Counted from the stretch's first letter, positions 9,501-14,092 are shown. The stretch: 29,232 bases of DNA from UBA525 sp964589765 (GCA_964589765.1 CAZPUM010000016.1:1-29232), one strand, 5' to 3'. Numbers and translations: made by a program. The notes: generated by a model from the sequence alone, not told the origin.

Positions 9501-9881
9501 TGCGGCCATTTGATTTACAATCATAAACTTCATTTCGTCATAGAAAATCTGTGCGTCCTCTTTTGAGGCGAAGTATCCATGCTTCTCTCCCCAGTGTCGC
9601 CAACATCCGGCCAGTCTGTGGGCAACTTGGATTATGCTGGTTTCAGTTCCTGTAGAACCGTCTGGTTGAGGAACTCCTGTTTTTCTGAAGTACTTCTGGG
9701 CGAGAATATCTGTGCTGACTTGTGTCCAGTTATTTGGAACCGTTACCTCTTCGATTTCGTAAAGAACTGTGCCGTCAGGGTTTCTGATTGTTGACGACCT
9801 AGTATCCAACTCAACCCCTTTAAGTGGGTTTTTCTCCTCTGTAAAACGTCTCTGTATTTCCACTCCTTGTTCCATAGCCAT
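6564..9881 (-). CDS. nrdJ: Class II (adenosylcobalamin-dependent) ribonucleotide reductase, long TSCPD form
   Basis: A 1105-residue vitamin-B12-dependent ribonucleotide reductase of the long NrdJ type. Numbered from the ATG at 9881, the substrate-site cysteines are Cys176 (HACF) and Cys457 (TACNLASINL), and the radical motif NPCSE is at 444-448. The APTGTIGLVMDCDTTGVEP loop is present. A TSCPD-type domain spans roughly 935-1040. The last 30 residues carry a Cys-rich zinc-type tail (CSTCG ... CTVCLDCG). No intein or frameshift is seen. Start choice: the frame is open to a TTG at 9899, but the ATG at 9881 sits about 27 bp from the TATA box centre and fits a leaderless transcript. The ATG at 9875, 6 nt after GAGGA, is also possible. 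The promoter overlaps a NrdR-type box. It heads an operon with the second nrdJ and cobO. Confidence 0.93.
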   Translation of the reverse strand: MAMEQGVEIQRRFTEEKNPLKGVELDTRSSTIRNPDGTVLYEIEEVTVPNNWTQVSTDILAQKYFRKTGVPQPDGSTGTETSIIQVAHRLAGCWRHWGEKHGYFASKEDAQIFYDEMKFMIVNQMAAPNSPQWFNTGLAWAYDIKGGAQGHWYTDPVTEELKQSEDAYSRPAPHACFIQSVKDDLVNPGGIFDLVTREARIFKYGAGTGTNFSSLRGEGEPLSGGGKSSGLMSWLKINDRAAGAIKSGGTTRRAAKMVCLDMDHPEIEQFIDWKMIEEQKVADLVTGSKNVHDGLTGIIEAAKSNPDLENNKKLRTAVKKAITLNIPMGVISRTLQMAQMGITNVPLQIYDTHFEGEAYYTVSGQNSNNSVRIPNKFFEALKNYTDWDLIQRTDGKVMRSVPAKKLWEKIKLAAWACADPGVQFDTTINEWHTCPAHGRINASNPCSEYLYLDDTACNLASINLGKFLNDDNTFDIEGYKHAIKLWTMVLEISVLMAQFPSKEIADLSYKTRTLGLGYANLGTVLMRLGIPYDSDKGRAIAGALTAVMCGEAYATSALMAKDHGPFKYYAKNKDNMLRIIRNHRRAAYNADSDEYEGLTISPVGIDEKECPEKLLEAAKECWDRALELGEEYGYRNAQVTVLAPTGTIGLVMDCDTTGVEPDFALVKFKKLAGGGYMKIINQSVPKALKTLGYTEKEVDKIVKYTVGHGTFQGCPHINKDSLKEKGFTDKAIANVESGLASAFELAFVFNKFTIGETLLNQLGFSEEQLNYPGLNILEELGFTPEQIEEANLYVCGHMTVEGAPGLKDKHLPVFDCASKCGKLGTRALSWKGHIKMMASVQPFLSGAISKTINMPKEATIDEIGEAYKLSWSLMLKANALYRDGCKLSQPLNATSNDLDAELLQLSTADDVDETVGPAELHYSVAEMVSHPTRRTGFVQEAHVGGHKVIVKASEHEGVLSDVQIDMYKEGSSYRCLVNAFANAVSTGLKHGVPLQAYVEEFTFTKFEPAGQVVGDPKIKQATSVVDYVFRLLGSEYLDRQDLVHVQDTERIKTHQTVLTNQGNTILQAKNQGFTGEECSTCGSMKVKQNGTCTVCLDCGTTSGCS

Positions 9882-9899
9882 TCCTCTAATTATTTTCAA

Positions 9900-9915
9900 A
9901 CACTACATATAGTGT
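9900..9915. promoter_or_regulatory. NrdR-box-like palindrome overlapping the TATA box of the nrdJ operon
   Basis: ACACTACATATAGTGT has perfect 6-bp arms (ACACTA/TAGTGT) and differs at one position from the NrdR-box consensus known in bacteria (acaCwAtATaTwGtgt). Its core, CTATATG on the minus strand, also serves as the likely TATA box of the long nrdJ, so a bound repressor would block promoter recognition. No NrdR gene is in the window. The match is direct; NrdR as the ligand is inferred. Confidence 0.65.
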
Positions 9916-9928
9916 GTGGTAGAAAGAA

Positions 9929-9954
9929 CCACCGCCACTAGTAGTGGTGGGTGG
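9929..9954. repeat. Strong imperfect inverted repeat in the nrdJ upstream region
   Basis: The core is CCACTA-G-TAGTGG at 9935-9947, flanked by further pairing of CCACC with GG and TGG around one bulge. It contains the CACTA/TAGTG half-sites of the neighbouring NrdR-like box but with a 1-nt instead of a 4-nt spacer. It could be a second operator-like site, or a hairpin at the end of the upstream minus-strand gene. A longer 10-bp inverted pair (AAGAACCACC 9924-9933 and GGTGGTTCTT 10059-10068) encloses the rest of this otherwise gene-free interval. Confidence 0.4.
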
Positions 9955-10066
9955 GGTCTGCCCCTTTAAAAGGTTGTTTAATCTAGAGCATATATGTTTA
10001 GAAGTATATACTACGCGGGTTGAAAACATCTCCACCACCATCTGCAAAAGAATTTTCAGGTGGTTC

Positions 10067-10618
10067 TTAAGGCTGACGGTGGTCGGTCCCTTGTGGATTA
10101 AACCTTCTCCACTTTTCTCTGGCGATTTCCTCATCAAAAGTTTCATAGCCTATTCTGTTGGCAGCAAACTCAAGGTGTTTGTAGACTCTTTTGTCTAAAG
10201 GGTCTTCTTTGATCGCTTCCTTAAGGAAAATCTCTGTCACGTCTCTAACTGCTTCGTTAAGCTCCAGTGTGTTCAGAACGCTTATGCACAACGATGATAT
10301 TTCAGGTAGAACTTCTCTTCTGTGGTATGCTTCCATGAAATACTCGAAAGCATCTTCGTGAACTCCTTGAAGCAAGGCAACTGATGCTTTCGAGTACCAT
10401 CCCACGGGTGATTGCTCGTTGTTTACTGTGTAGTTGTTGGCTTTTCTTTCAAGTTCTCTGATTGTTAGTTGAAGTGGTTCTATGAAAATAACCATTGTTA
10501 AGCCGAGTAAGTGTTCTTCTTCTCCTATGATATTATCCACAGATTGGTAGTTCCTGCTCGTGCGTCTCTGTCTGGACTCCCTAGCTCTATTGAAATCTGC
10601 CGCTATTACTTCTCCCAT
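10067..10618 (-). CDS. Helical TPR-like protein of unknown function
   Basis: A 183-residue protein, not recognised as a named family. Residues 1-30 are basic and Arg-rich. The rest is predicted helical, with alternating segments such as SPVGWYSKASVALLQGVHED and EDAFEYFMEAYHRR that look like two or three TPR-type helix pairs, suggesting a protein-protein interaction role. No signal peptide or membrane segment is seen. The ATG at 10618 lies about 25 bp downstream of a TATA-like ATAAATA (minus strand, 10640-10646), so the mRNA is probably leaderless. It is divergently transcribed from the SRP RNA gene, whose TATA box is only about 20 bp further. It is not NrdR: it lacks the zinc ribbon and ATP cone. 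Confidence 0.65.
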   Translation of the reverse strand: MGEVIAADFNRARESRQRRTSRNYQSVDNIIGEEEHLLGLTMVIFIEPLQLTIRELERKANNYTVNNEQSPVGWYSKASVALLQGVHEDAFEYFMEAYHRREVLPEISSLCISVLNTLELNEAVRDVTEIFLKEAIKEDPLDKRVYKHLEFAANRIGYETFDEEIAREKWRRFNPQGTDHRQP

Positions 10619-10660
10619 GGTTGAGGAATACTTATGGTCTATTTATGATATACGCCAACC

Positions 10661-10668
10661 TTTATAAG
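10661..10668 (+). promoter_or_regulatory. TATA box of the SRP RNA gene
   Basis: TTTATAAG lies about 26 bp upstream of the inferred SRP RNA 5' end at about 10690. A separate TATA-like element for the divergent minus-strand gene is at 10640-10646. Confidence 0.65.
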
Positions 10669-10689
10669 CGCCTGACTGCTCCGTCTTCT

Positions 10690-10960
10690 CGTGCTAGGCT
10701 GGGGCGTTCGTCGTGCCTTGTTACCGCAAACCGGCGTTATGGCGGAGCTGAAGCCTGTACCGAGGCGTAAACCTCAGTCGCGTGAGTCGCAGCTGGACTG
10801 CTGATCCCACGTCCGTACTGGTGTACCGTCCGCTGAACTGTGTCAGGCCAGGAATGGAGCAGCACTAAGGTTGGCGATGCGCGTAGTTCGGGTTGCGTGG
10901 AGGAGGAAGAGTTGTGTCCCTCATGCTTCTGCGGAGCGTCCAAGTACAGGCACGCACACT
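10690..10960 (+). ncRNA. ffs: Signal recognition particle RNA (7S/SRP RNA)
   Basis: This is the RNA scaffold of the signal recognition particle, binding SRP54 and SRP19 for co-translational export. The diagnostic helix 8 is clear: CCA-GGAA-TGG (tetraloop at 10851-10854) followed by AGCAGC (10858-10863). The 5' domain contains GTGCTAGGCTGGGGCGTTCG, the usual archaeal Alu-domain type. The long helix 5 can be seen as GCCTGTAC (10755-10762) pairing with GTACAGGC (10944-10951). GTGC at 10691 pairs with GCAC at about 10954-10957 to close the molecule. The ends are estimated from the TATA box, this closing helix and the T-rich run that follows, so each may be off by about 10 nt. Length of about 270 nt is slightly short for archaea. 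Confidence 0.9.
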
Positions 10961-10974
10961 TTCTATTTATTTTA
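10959..10974 (+). terminator. T-rich terminator after SRP RNA
   Basis: The RNA is followed at once by a pyrimidine/T-rich stretch (CTTTCTATTTATTTTA). Archaeal transcription termination commonly uses such oligo-T tracts without a hairpin. Confidence 0.5.
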
Positions 10975-11036
10975 AATACTGTATATACCGGTAGGTAGTG
11001 CTCACATTCGAGCAATAGGCACATGGATTAACCAAA

Positions 11037-11174
11037 ATGGCAGCTAAGAAAACAGCGAAAAAAGCTACTAAGAAACCGGCAAAGAAGGCAGTAAAGAAAA
11101 CAGTCAAGAAGGCTGTAAAGACTGCAAAGAAGGCCGTGAAGAAAGCGGTAAAGAAGCCAGCTAAGAAAAAGTAG
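11037..11174 (+). CDS. Tiny Lys/Ala-rich histone H1-tail-like protein
   Basis: A 45-residue product composed almost only of Lys, Ala, Val, Thr and Pro in repeats of the type KKAVKKAV and KKPAKK. It has no acidic or aromatic residue and 22 lysines. The composition is that of the C-terminal tail of histone H1 or of bacterial H1-like proteins, so nucleic acid binding or compaction is likely. It begins ATGGCAGCT and ends TAG. A TATA-like GTATATAC (10981-10988) about 50 bp upstream could give a short leader; no ribosome-binding site is evident. It sits alone between SRP RNA and the convergent htpX gene. The coding call rests on a clean frame with varied synonymous codons (AAG/AAA, GCA/GCT/GCC/GCG), which argues against a mere DNA repeat. 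Confidence 0.75.
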   Translation: MAAKKTAKKATKKPAKKAVKKTVKKAVKTAKKAVKKAVKKPAKKK

Positions 11175-11187
11175 CATCCTTTATTTG

Positions 11188-11220
11188 GGCGATGCTGTTG
11201 CTCGCTTAAGAGGTCGCCCC
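11188..11220. terminator. Inverted repeat between convergent genes
   Basis: GGGCGA and TCGCCC enclose a 21-nt interior between the H1-like gene (plus) and htpX (minus). It could be a shared transcription end structure. No oligo-T tract follows directly, so this is weak. Confidence 0.3.
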
Positions 11221-11222
11221 AT

Positions 11223-12047
11223 TTAATAAGTTCTCAGCTTTTCGACACGCTTTTCTGTCGGTGGGTGCGTACTAAACAAGGTAGAAAAGTTGCTCCTGCC
11301 TAAGGGGTTGGATATGAACAGAGGGGCTGTTGCATTATCTGCCTTAATAGGGTGTACTCTGTTTCCTTTTTCTAGTTTCAGAAGAGCGCTTGCTAAGTGC
11401 TCGGGCTCCCCCGTGTACTGACTGCTGGTCTTGTCCGCTTGGTACTCTCTCGTTCTGCTGACAGCAAGCTGAATGATTGTTGCAGCGATTGGCGCAACTA
11501 TTGCTGCTACGAGCAGACCGATTATGTTGTTATCATCATCACCTCCGCCGAAAATCGAGGTCCACTGCGCTATGAATGCTATTGAGCCAATTGCTCCTGC
11601 GATTACCGCAGCCACAGTGCTCACGAGGGTGTCCCTGTTTTTTATGTGAGCAATCTCGTGAGCCGCCACACCCTCCAGTTCCTTTTTATCAAGAAGATCA
11701 AGAATGCCTTGAGTGAATGCGACTGCTGAATGCTCAGGGTTCCTTCCTGTTGCGAATGCGTTCGGTCCGCTTTCAGGAATAACATATATTGGTGGTTTTG
11801 GAATACCTGCCTTTCTTGAAATTTTAGCAACCATTTTATGAAGTTCAGGATGACTGCTTGGTGTTGTTTTCTGTGCCCTGTATCTTGCGAGCACTATCTT
11901 ATCTGAGTAGAAATAAGCAGTCACGTTCATTGCCAGCGTTAGCACTATCGCTATCACGAGCCCGATTGTTCCGATGAAACTACCAATAATTATGATGATT
12001 GCTGTAAGTAAGGCAAGTAGTATGCCTGTCTTTAATTGGTTCCACAT
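11223..12047 (-). CDS. htpX: Membrane zinc metalloprotease HtpX (M48 family)
   Basis: A 274-residue integral membrane protease for quality control of membrane proteins. Two N-terminal hydrophobic segments (about 8-45) are followed by the catalytic domain with HEIAH at 130-134, whose His residues bind zinc with Glu131 as catalyst. The third ligand is probably Glu201 in SRTREYQAD. Further hydrophobic segments lie at about 143-162 and 175-195. Length and layout match HtpX (about 280-300 residues). A TATA box (TTTTATAAG, minus strand, about 12070-12078) lies about 27 bp upstream of the ATG, indicating a nearly leaderless transcript. It is monocistronic, and its upstream neighbour is the left repeat of the mobile cassette. 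Confidence 0.93.
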   Translation of the reverse strand: MWNQLKTGILLALLTAIIIIIGSFIGTIGLVIAIVLTLAMNVTAYFYSDKIVLARYRAQKTTPSSHPELHKMVAKISRKAGIPKPPIYVIPESGPNAFATGRNPEHSAVAFTQGILDLLDKKELEGVAAHEIAHIKNRDTLVSTVAAVIAGAIGSIAFIAQWTSIFGGGDDDNNIIGLLVAAIVAPIAATIIQLAVSRTREYQADKTSSQYTGEPEHLASALLKLEKGNRVHPIKADNATAPLFISNPLGRSNFSTLFSTHPPTEKRVEKLRTY

Positions 12048-12168
12048 ATTACTTGGTGAAAAAATTTGTCTTATAAAATATATCCAAAATTCCAGCTCTC
12101 CGATATCTTAGAGAAAACGAAGTCTGTCTTTGTAGCCTAATAGGTTGTGCTTCACTTACTTAGTTTCA

Positions 12169-12249
12169 TTCTAATCAATTCTGAGGGTTGGCGACTTCTA
12201 ACGAAGAAGACGGTGACGACCCGAAACAGTGCCCGAGGGCTCGAGGTCA
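12169..12249. repeat. Left 81-bp direct repeat of the cassette
   Basis: Perfect copy of the sequence at 13113-13193, spaced 944 bp start to start. It contains CTTCT-AACGA-AGAAG and GCCC-GA-GGGC mini-hairpins. If the host gene is a minus-strand RNA, this copy would be a displaced duplicate of its 3' part. Confidence 0.9.
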
Positions 12250-12325
12250 AAAAATCTTTGTAGTTATTTTCCTCGCTGGTTGTGGGCTCTATTCTCCAAA
12301 CCCTCACAAGACTTCACCGGGAAGA

Positions 12326-12334
12326 GTATATAAA
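12326..12334 (+). promoter_or_regulatory. TATA box of the nucleotidyltransferase gene
   Basis: GTATATAAA lies 26 bp upstream of the ATG at 12356, so the mRNA is expected to be leaderless. This supports the start at 12356 rather than an earlier in-frame ATG inside the repeat (12188). Confidence 0.7.
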
Positions 12335-12355
12335 TTCGGCTTGTCTACTAATGAT

Positions 12356-12961
12356 ATGGAGTTTGAGTTCACAAAGAATAGGATTGTTTTCGACAAGGAT
12401 TTAAACCCTCTTGATGAGTTTGTCCTTGACTTTGTGAAGATTCTTGATACGTTAAATGTGAGATATGTTCTGATTTCGGGTTATGTCGCAATCCTTTTCG
12501 GGAGGAATCGTGCCTCGGAGGATGTTGATATTTTCATTGAGAAAATTGACTTCAGTAAATTCTCTGAGTTATGGAAGAGATTATCGTTGCGTTTTGTATG
12601 CATAAATACTGAGGATGCTGAGAAAGCATACAATGAGTATCTGTTGAATAACAGTGCTCTGAGATTCTGTATGGCTGATGAGCCCCTGCCAAATATGGAA
12701 TTAAAGTTTCCAAAAATTTCCATTGATTCCTGGACAATGGATAATGCGATAGAGGTTGTCATTAATGGAAAACCCCTTTTTGTTTCGCCATTAGAATTAC
12801 AGATAGCTTTCAAGCTTTTCTTGGGGAGCAACAAGGATATTGAGGACGCCGTATATCTTTTCGAGTTATTCAAAACCCATTTAAACGAACCAGAACTCAA
12901 CAGAAGGATACAACAGTTTGATGTTGTTGAAATTGCGGAGAGAACAATATGGGACAGTTGA
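12356..12961 (+). CDS. AbiEii-like/DUF6036-type nucleotidyltransferase
   Basis: A 201-residue protein with a nucleotidyltransferase fold of the kind found in AbiEii-type toxins and related minimal nucleotidyltransferases. Residues about 38-62 carry LISGYVAILFGRNRASEDVD, the glycine turn followed by the metal-binding D-x-D strand (DVDIFI). A C-terminal helical region follows. Known relatives transfer nucleotides, in some cases inactivating tRNA. The frame is open further upstream into the repeat, but the TATA box at 12326-12334 fixes the start at the ATG at 12356. Its 3' end overlaps the next small gene by 13 nt. The two genes are bounded by perfect 81-bp repeats, so they form a mobile or inserted unit. 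Toxin activity is inferred. Confidence 0.8.
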   Translation: MEFEFTKNRIVFDKDLNPLDEFVLDFVKILDTLNVRYVLISGYVAILFGRNRASEDVDIFIEKIDFSKFSELWKRLSLRFVCINTEDAEKAYNEYLLNNSALRFCMADEPLPNMELKFPKISIDSWTMDNAIEVVINGKPLFVSPLELQIAFKLFLGSNKDIEDAVYLFELFKTHLNEPELNRRIQQFDVVEIAERTIWDS

Positions 12962-13107
12962 AAATCGACCTGGATGCTCTGAAAAAAAGAAAAGAAGAGA
13001 ACTTCAAGGACAGGCTTGATTTCATAAGATGGTATGCCAACTGGCAAAAAAGTGTCCCTAACAAGATATGGAGCAAAGCCCAGAAAAAGCTCTTTGCGAA
13101 GAAATGA
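12949..13107 (+). CDS. Small basic partner protein of the nucleotidyltransferase
   Basis: A 52-residue protein starting MGQLKIDLDALKKRKEENFK and ending in a Lys-rich tail. It is helical, basic, with two Trp and no membrane segment. The gene overlaps the nucleotidyltransferase by 13 nt and ends 5 bp before the right 81-bp repeat, so it belongs to the cassette. By position it could be an antitoxin or cofactor of the upstream enzyme. I do not recognise a domain. Coding is supported by the overlap, by a frame filling nearly all the space to the repeat, and by amphipathic, protein-like composition. Confidence 0.65.
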   Translation: MGQLKIDLDALKKRKEENFKDRLDFIRWYANWQKSVPNKIWSKAQKKLFAKK

Positions 13108-13112
13108 CTTGT

Positions 13113-13193
13113 TTCTAATCAATTCTGAGGGTTGGCGACTTCTAACGAAGAAGACGGTGACGACCCGAAACAGTGCCCGAGGGCTCGAGGTCA
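13113..13193. repeat. Right 81-bp direct repeat of the cassette
   Basis: Identical to 12169-12249 across all 81 bases, with unrelated sequence immediately outside each copy. The flanking unique DNA on its right (13194-13250) can pair with it to form a closed structure, so this is probably the original host copy. Confidence 0.9.
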
Positions 13194-13250
13194 GTTTCTT
13201 GTGGCTTAATAACTCCCACCAACCCGCCCTTCGCCACCAGGCCACCCTGA
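13122..13250 (-). ncRNA. Candidate structured RNA of unknown type
   Basis: On the minus strand from about 13250 the ends can pair: AGGGT with ACCCT and TGGCG with CGCCA, with an unpaired stretch on the 5' side. Inside are possible hairpins GTGG/CCAC, GACC/GGTC enclosing GCCC/GGGC, and CTTCT/AGAAG. TTTAAAAA at 13273-13280, read on the minus strand, is at TATA distance from 13250, though the same element serves tRNA-His on the other strand. No protein frame explains this 120-bp gap. I compared it by eye with 5S rRNA, RNase P RNA and SRP RNA and found no convincing match. The strand and both ends are uncertain. Confidence 0.35.
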
Positions 13251-13272
13251 GGAGAATCTTGTCCCACAAACC

Positions 13273-13280
13273 TTTTTAAA
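13273..13280 (+). promoter_or_regulatory. TATA box of tRNA-His (possibly bidirectional)
   Basis: TTTTTAAA lies 29-36 bp upstream of the tRNA 5' end. Read on the other strand it is also TATA-like and could drive the candidate RNA at 13122-13250. Confidence 0.55.
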
Positions 13281-13308
13281 CGTCTTGTTGGTTCTCAGCA
13301 CCACTATA

Positions 13309-13380
13309 GTGGGTATAGTCTAGAGGTTAGGACGGGGGACTGTGGCTCCCCAAACCCGGGTTCGATTCCCGGTACCCACT
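13309..13380 (+). tRNA. tRNA-His (GTG anticodon)
   Basis: Complete cloverleaf: acceptor GTGGGTA/TACCCAC; D stem GTCT/GGAC; anticodon stem GGGGA/TCCCC with loop CTGTGGC (anticodon GTG at 13342-13344); variable loop AAAC; T stem CCGGG/CCCGG with TTCGATT loop. The anticodon arm is the usual archaeal tRNA-His one. No intron, and CCA is not encoded. The discriminator is T at 13380, and the base before G1 is A (13308), so the usual G-1:C73 identity pair is replaced by a possible A-1:U73 pair. The 3' end directly abuts the stop codon of the convergent RelE gene. Confidence 0.93.
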
Positions 13381-13620
13381 TTATCGCTCGTCTTTGTGGT
13401 AGAAATCTAGTAGCGTAATTATCTCTTTTTCATAGCTGTAGGAAAGTCTGAAAGGATGAATATGGAGTTCCCTTGTACCTTTTCTCATATTCCGCAGGGG
13501 GTTTCTAGCTTCAGGGTGTGCCTTGAGTTTTGCTATTTGTTTGAGAACTTTCTCTCGTTTTTTGGCATCCTGTTTACTGAAGATTTTTTTGAACTTCGGA
13601 GTGAAGCGCACAACTACCAT
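13381..13620 (-). CDS. relE: RelE/ParE-family toxin
   Basis: A 79-residue basic protein of RelE/ParE superfamily size and layout: an N-terminal strand (VVVRFTPKFKKIFSKQ), a Lys-rich helical hairpin, and a C-terminal sheet ending TLLDFYHKDER. RelE-type toxins cleave mRNA at the ribosome; ParE types target gyrase. The two cannot be told apart here. The gene overlaps the upstream AbrB-like antitoxin gene by 7 nt, the classic antitoxin-first operon. It is convergent with tRNA-His, and its stop codon touches the tRNA 3' end. Confidence 0.82.
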   Translation of the reverse strand: MVVVRFTPKFKKIFSKQDAKKREKVLKQIAKLKAHPEARNPLRNMRKGTRELHIHPFRLSYSYEKEIITLLDFYHKDER

Positions 13621-13880
13621 TTTTTTGCTTCTTCCAAGAAGTCGTCGAAGTCTATCTCGGTATATTTGCCTTTGTCTATTTCTTTCCAGGCTTTTTCCGT
13701 TCGTTTAGCAAATTCTATATCTTCCTCGAGGTTCTTACGCAGACCTTTGGTGCTCTTGAGTATGATCTGACCTTTTTCTTCTATTACGAGTAGTTTTTCT
13801 CCTTGTTTGAATTTCTTTCTCATGTCCTGAGGAATGACGACTTGTCCTTTTGAGCTCATTTTTGTGATATCAACATTCAC
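13614..13880 (-). CDS. AbrB/SpoVT-family antitoxin
   Basis: An 88-residue protein with an N-terminal swapped-hairpin AbrB DNA-binding domain (ITKMSSKGQVVIPQDMRKKF, about residues 5-24, continuing to about 50). An acidic helical C-terminus (EEDIEFAKRTEKAWKEID) probably wraps the toxin. The start is a GTG at 13880 with GGTG 7 nt upstream; the nearby ATG just upstream is out of frame. A perfect 16-bp palindrome lies between this start and the TATA box, so the AbrB domain probably represses its own operon. It is followed with a 7-nt overlap by the RelE-like toxin. Confidence 0.85.
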   Translation of the reverse strand: MNVDITKMSSKGQVVIPQDMRKKFKQGEKLLVIEEKGQIILKSTKGLRKNLEEDIEFAKRTEKAWKEIDKGKYTEIDFDDFLEEAKKW

Positions 13881-13891
13881 ATTTTCACCTT

Positions 13892-13907
13892 GTAAGATTA
13901 ATCTTAC
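13892..13907. promoter_or_regulatory. Palindromic operator of the abrB-relE operon
   Basis: GTAAGATTAATCTTAC is a perfect 16-bp palindrome located between the TATA box (about 13910-13919) and the GTG start at 13880. It would cover the transcription start, as expected for autorepression by the antitoxin. Binding is inferred. Confidence 0.6.
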
Positions 13908-13909
13908 TG

Positions 13910-13919
13910 AATATATAAA
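13910..13919 (-). promoter_or_regulatory. TATA box of the abrB-relE operon
   Basis: The minus strand reads TTTATATATT, 30-39 bp upstream of the antitoxin start, directly adjoining the palindrome. Confidence 0.6.
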
Positions 13920-14084
13920 CGTTGCTGTTTTTAGTTTTTATGATTACTATGCTATGCCTTTTTAGAAACCAGAGTCCCTGCTTTTGATGAATTTGAAATG
14001 CTTTGCACAGCTTCTATGAGTCTGTTTTTATTCGATAAAGTTGAGGTACAATTCTGTTTTTTTTAGCATCACGCCAAAAAAACA

Positions 14085-14092
14085 TTTATAAA
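14085..14092 (+). promoter_or_regulatory. TATA box of the large surface protein gene
   Basis: TTTATAAA lies about 50 bp upstream of the ATG at 14142, predicting a leader of about 25 nt. That leader contains GGGGG 8 nt before the start as a ribosome-binding site. The rest of 13920-14084 shows no gene that I can support. Confidence 0.65.

Noticed and set aside
6564..9881. Intein in the long NrdJ
   Set aside because: The extra length is accounted for by normal family segments and the TSCPD and Cys-rich tail. No splice-junction Cys/His-Asn motifs were seen.
9916..10066. Cobalamin riboswitch upstream of the B12-dependent operon
   Set aside because: No B12-box-like core or the expected conserved junctions were found, and the transcript appears to start almost at the ATG.
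9886..10146. Minus-strand frame of 86 codons upstream of nrdJ
   Set aside because: It covers the dyads and promoter of nrdJ, overlaps the TPR-like gene, and has no protein-like features or ribosome-binding site.
10737..11024. Minus-strand frame of 95 codons opposite the SRP RNA
   Set aside because: It is antisense to a confident structural RNA, and its composition reflects the RNA stems.
12188..12355. N-terminal extension of the nucleotidyltransferase starting inside the left 81-bp repeat
   Set aside because: The TATA box at 12326-12334 would lie inside the gene, and the extension encodes low-quality sequence from the repeat. The start at 12356 fits a leaderless promoter and family length.
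13113..13250. 5S rRNA, RNase P RNA or SRP RNA fragment
   Set aside because: None of the conserved cores of these RNAs is present. Isolated similarities such as CCGAAACAG and GGTTGGCGA are too short.
13309..13380. Alternative register giving tRNA-His a G-1:C73 pair
   Set aside because: Shifting by one base would remove the conserved U8 and shorten the T stem to 4 bp. The standard register gives perfect stems with U73.
13970..14030. C/D box guide RNA (TTGATGA ... TCTG)
   Set aside because: A box C-like word is present, but no proper CTGA box D or D' occurs at suitable spacing.
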